A stretch of 5,646 bases of DNA from Bifidobacteriaceae bacterium. GTDB taxonomy: Bacteria; Actinomycetota; Actinomycetes; Actinomycetales; WQXJ01. Each line of letters starts with the position of its first letter. Position 1 is the stretch's first letter. A program made the translations under genes and the position numbers. Shown here one piece after another: positions 5,008-5,646 of this stretch. Below the pieces are notes generated by a model. That model searched no databases, was not told where the DNA came from, and saw only the letters and a list, made by a program, of their open reading frames with translations. Location: the NCBI GenBank assembly GCA_031278665.1, contig JAITKC010000348.1, positions 1-5,646 on the forward strand, given 5' to 3'.

Positions 5008-5646
5008 ATGACGATCGACCCGCGCTCAACTTACGGCGCCCTTGCCCCGCTGGCCTTGGCCCCGTCGTCCTTCGGGGGCGTGGCGACCGGGCCGCGCTCG
5101 CGCTACGTCCTGCCGTCCTTCGAGGAGCGCACGCCTTACGGCTTCAAGCGCCAGGACCCCTATGCCAAACTGTTCGAGGACCGGATCGTCTTCCTCGGCG
5201 TCCAGATCGACGACGCCTCGGCCGACGACATCATGGCCCAGCTGTTGGTGCTGGAGTCGCAGGACCCGAACCGCGACATCACCATGTACATCAACTCGCC
5301 CGGCGGCTCGATCACGGCCTTGACCGCGATCTACGACACTATGCAGTACATCACGCCGCGCATCCAGACGGTCTGTCTGGGCCAGGCCGCCTCCGCGGCG
5401 GCGGTGGTGCTGGCGGCGGGCACGCCGGGGCTCCGCTTGGCTTTGCCGAACGCCCGCGTGTTGATCCACCAGCCGGCTTTTGAGGGCGGCGCCTACGCCC
5501 AGGCCAGCGACATCGAAATCCAGGCCAACGAGATCCTGCGTATCCGCCAATGGCTCGAGGACACCATCGCCAAACATTCCAACCGCACCCCCGAACAGGT
5601 CCGCGACGACATCGAGCGGGACAAGATTCTGACCGCCGAACAGGCG
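5008..5646 (+). CDS. clpP2: ATP-dependent Clp protease proteolytic subunit ClpP2 (3' end outside window)
   Basis: This is the second, distinct ClpP subunit, partner of ClpP1 in the mixed protease. The frame is open from 5008 to the window edge; 213 residues are visible and only the last roughly 15-25 residues should be missing. It has the actinobacterial ClpP2 hallmarks RYVLPSFEERT (32-42), DPYAKLFEDRIVFLG (50-64), INSPGGSIT (95-103), the nucleophile in GQAASAAAVV (Ser129), His154 in LIHQP and Asp205 in IERDKILTAE, so the triad is complete. ATG 5008 is served by GGAAGG (4993-4998), which lies inside the last codons of clpP1 nine bases upstream; GAGGA at 5002-5006 is too close to be used. About 31 residues precede the conserved RYVLPSF block, longer than the M. 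tuberculosis homologue as I recall it, and this is probably a removed propeptide. GTG at residue 25 is a possible later start but is less well supported. Confidence 0.96.
   Translation, partial: MTIDPRSTYGALAPLALAPSSFGGVATGPRSRYVLPSFEERTPYGFKRQDPYAKLFEDRIVFLGVQIDDASADDIMAQLLVLESQDPNRDITMYINSPGGSITALTAIYDTMQYITPRIQTVCLGQAASAAAVVLAAGTPGLRLALPNARVLIHQPAFEGGAYAQASDIEIQANEILRIRQWLEDTIAKHSNRTPEQVRDDIERDKILTAEQA

Noticed and set aside
4578..5358. Direct 72-base repeat as a possible recombination or mobile element
   Set aside because: The similarity covers only the constrained active-site region of two paralogous ClpP subunits and has no flanking repeats or element features.

Overview
The window is strongly GC-rich, with G or C in most third codon positions, and every gene lies on the + strand. 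Three things point to a high-GC Gram-positive bacterium of the class Actinomycetes: the actinobacterial style of MurC, FtsQ and trigger factor, a tandem pair of different ClpP subunits, and TAnnnT -10 boxes without a recognisable -35. I cannot place it at genus level from sequence alone.

Layout. Positions 1-968 hold the 3' part of murC, entering at its ATP-binding P-loop. The murC stop overlaps the start of ftsQ (968-1795), the usual end of the division and cell wall (dcw) cluster. A 114-base gap with a candidate promoter follows, then tig, the trigger factor chaperone (1910-3337). An 86- to 93-base gap with hairpins follows, then an alpha/beta hydrolase of the monoacylglycerol lipase type (about 3431-4237). 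A 148-base gap holds a GC-rich hairpin, a -10-like box and a perfect inverted repeat. The window closes with clpP1 (4386-5003) and clpP2 (from 5008, running off the end), separated by 4 bases and almost certainly cotranscribed.

Function. MurC and FtsQ belong to peptidoglycan precursor synthesis and the divisome. Trigger factor and the ClpP1-ClpP2 protease form a protein quality-control block: folding of nascent chains at the ribosome exit, then degradation with a Clp ATPase (clpX is commonly next, beyond this window). The hydrolase has no obvious link to either process and looks like an insertion into the tig-clpP neighbourhood.

Most of the window is conserved housekeeping sequence, and I found no convincing new multi-gene system. 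The points most worth checking are: (1) a perfect 8-bp inverted repeat overlapping the likely clpP1-clpP2 promoter, unlike the ClgR, HspR, CIRCE and CtsR operators as I remember them; (2) ftsQ being followed by tig instead of ftsZ; (3) a MurC whose central domain appears shortened; (4) a lipase-like gene, possibly acquired, between tig and clpP1.
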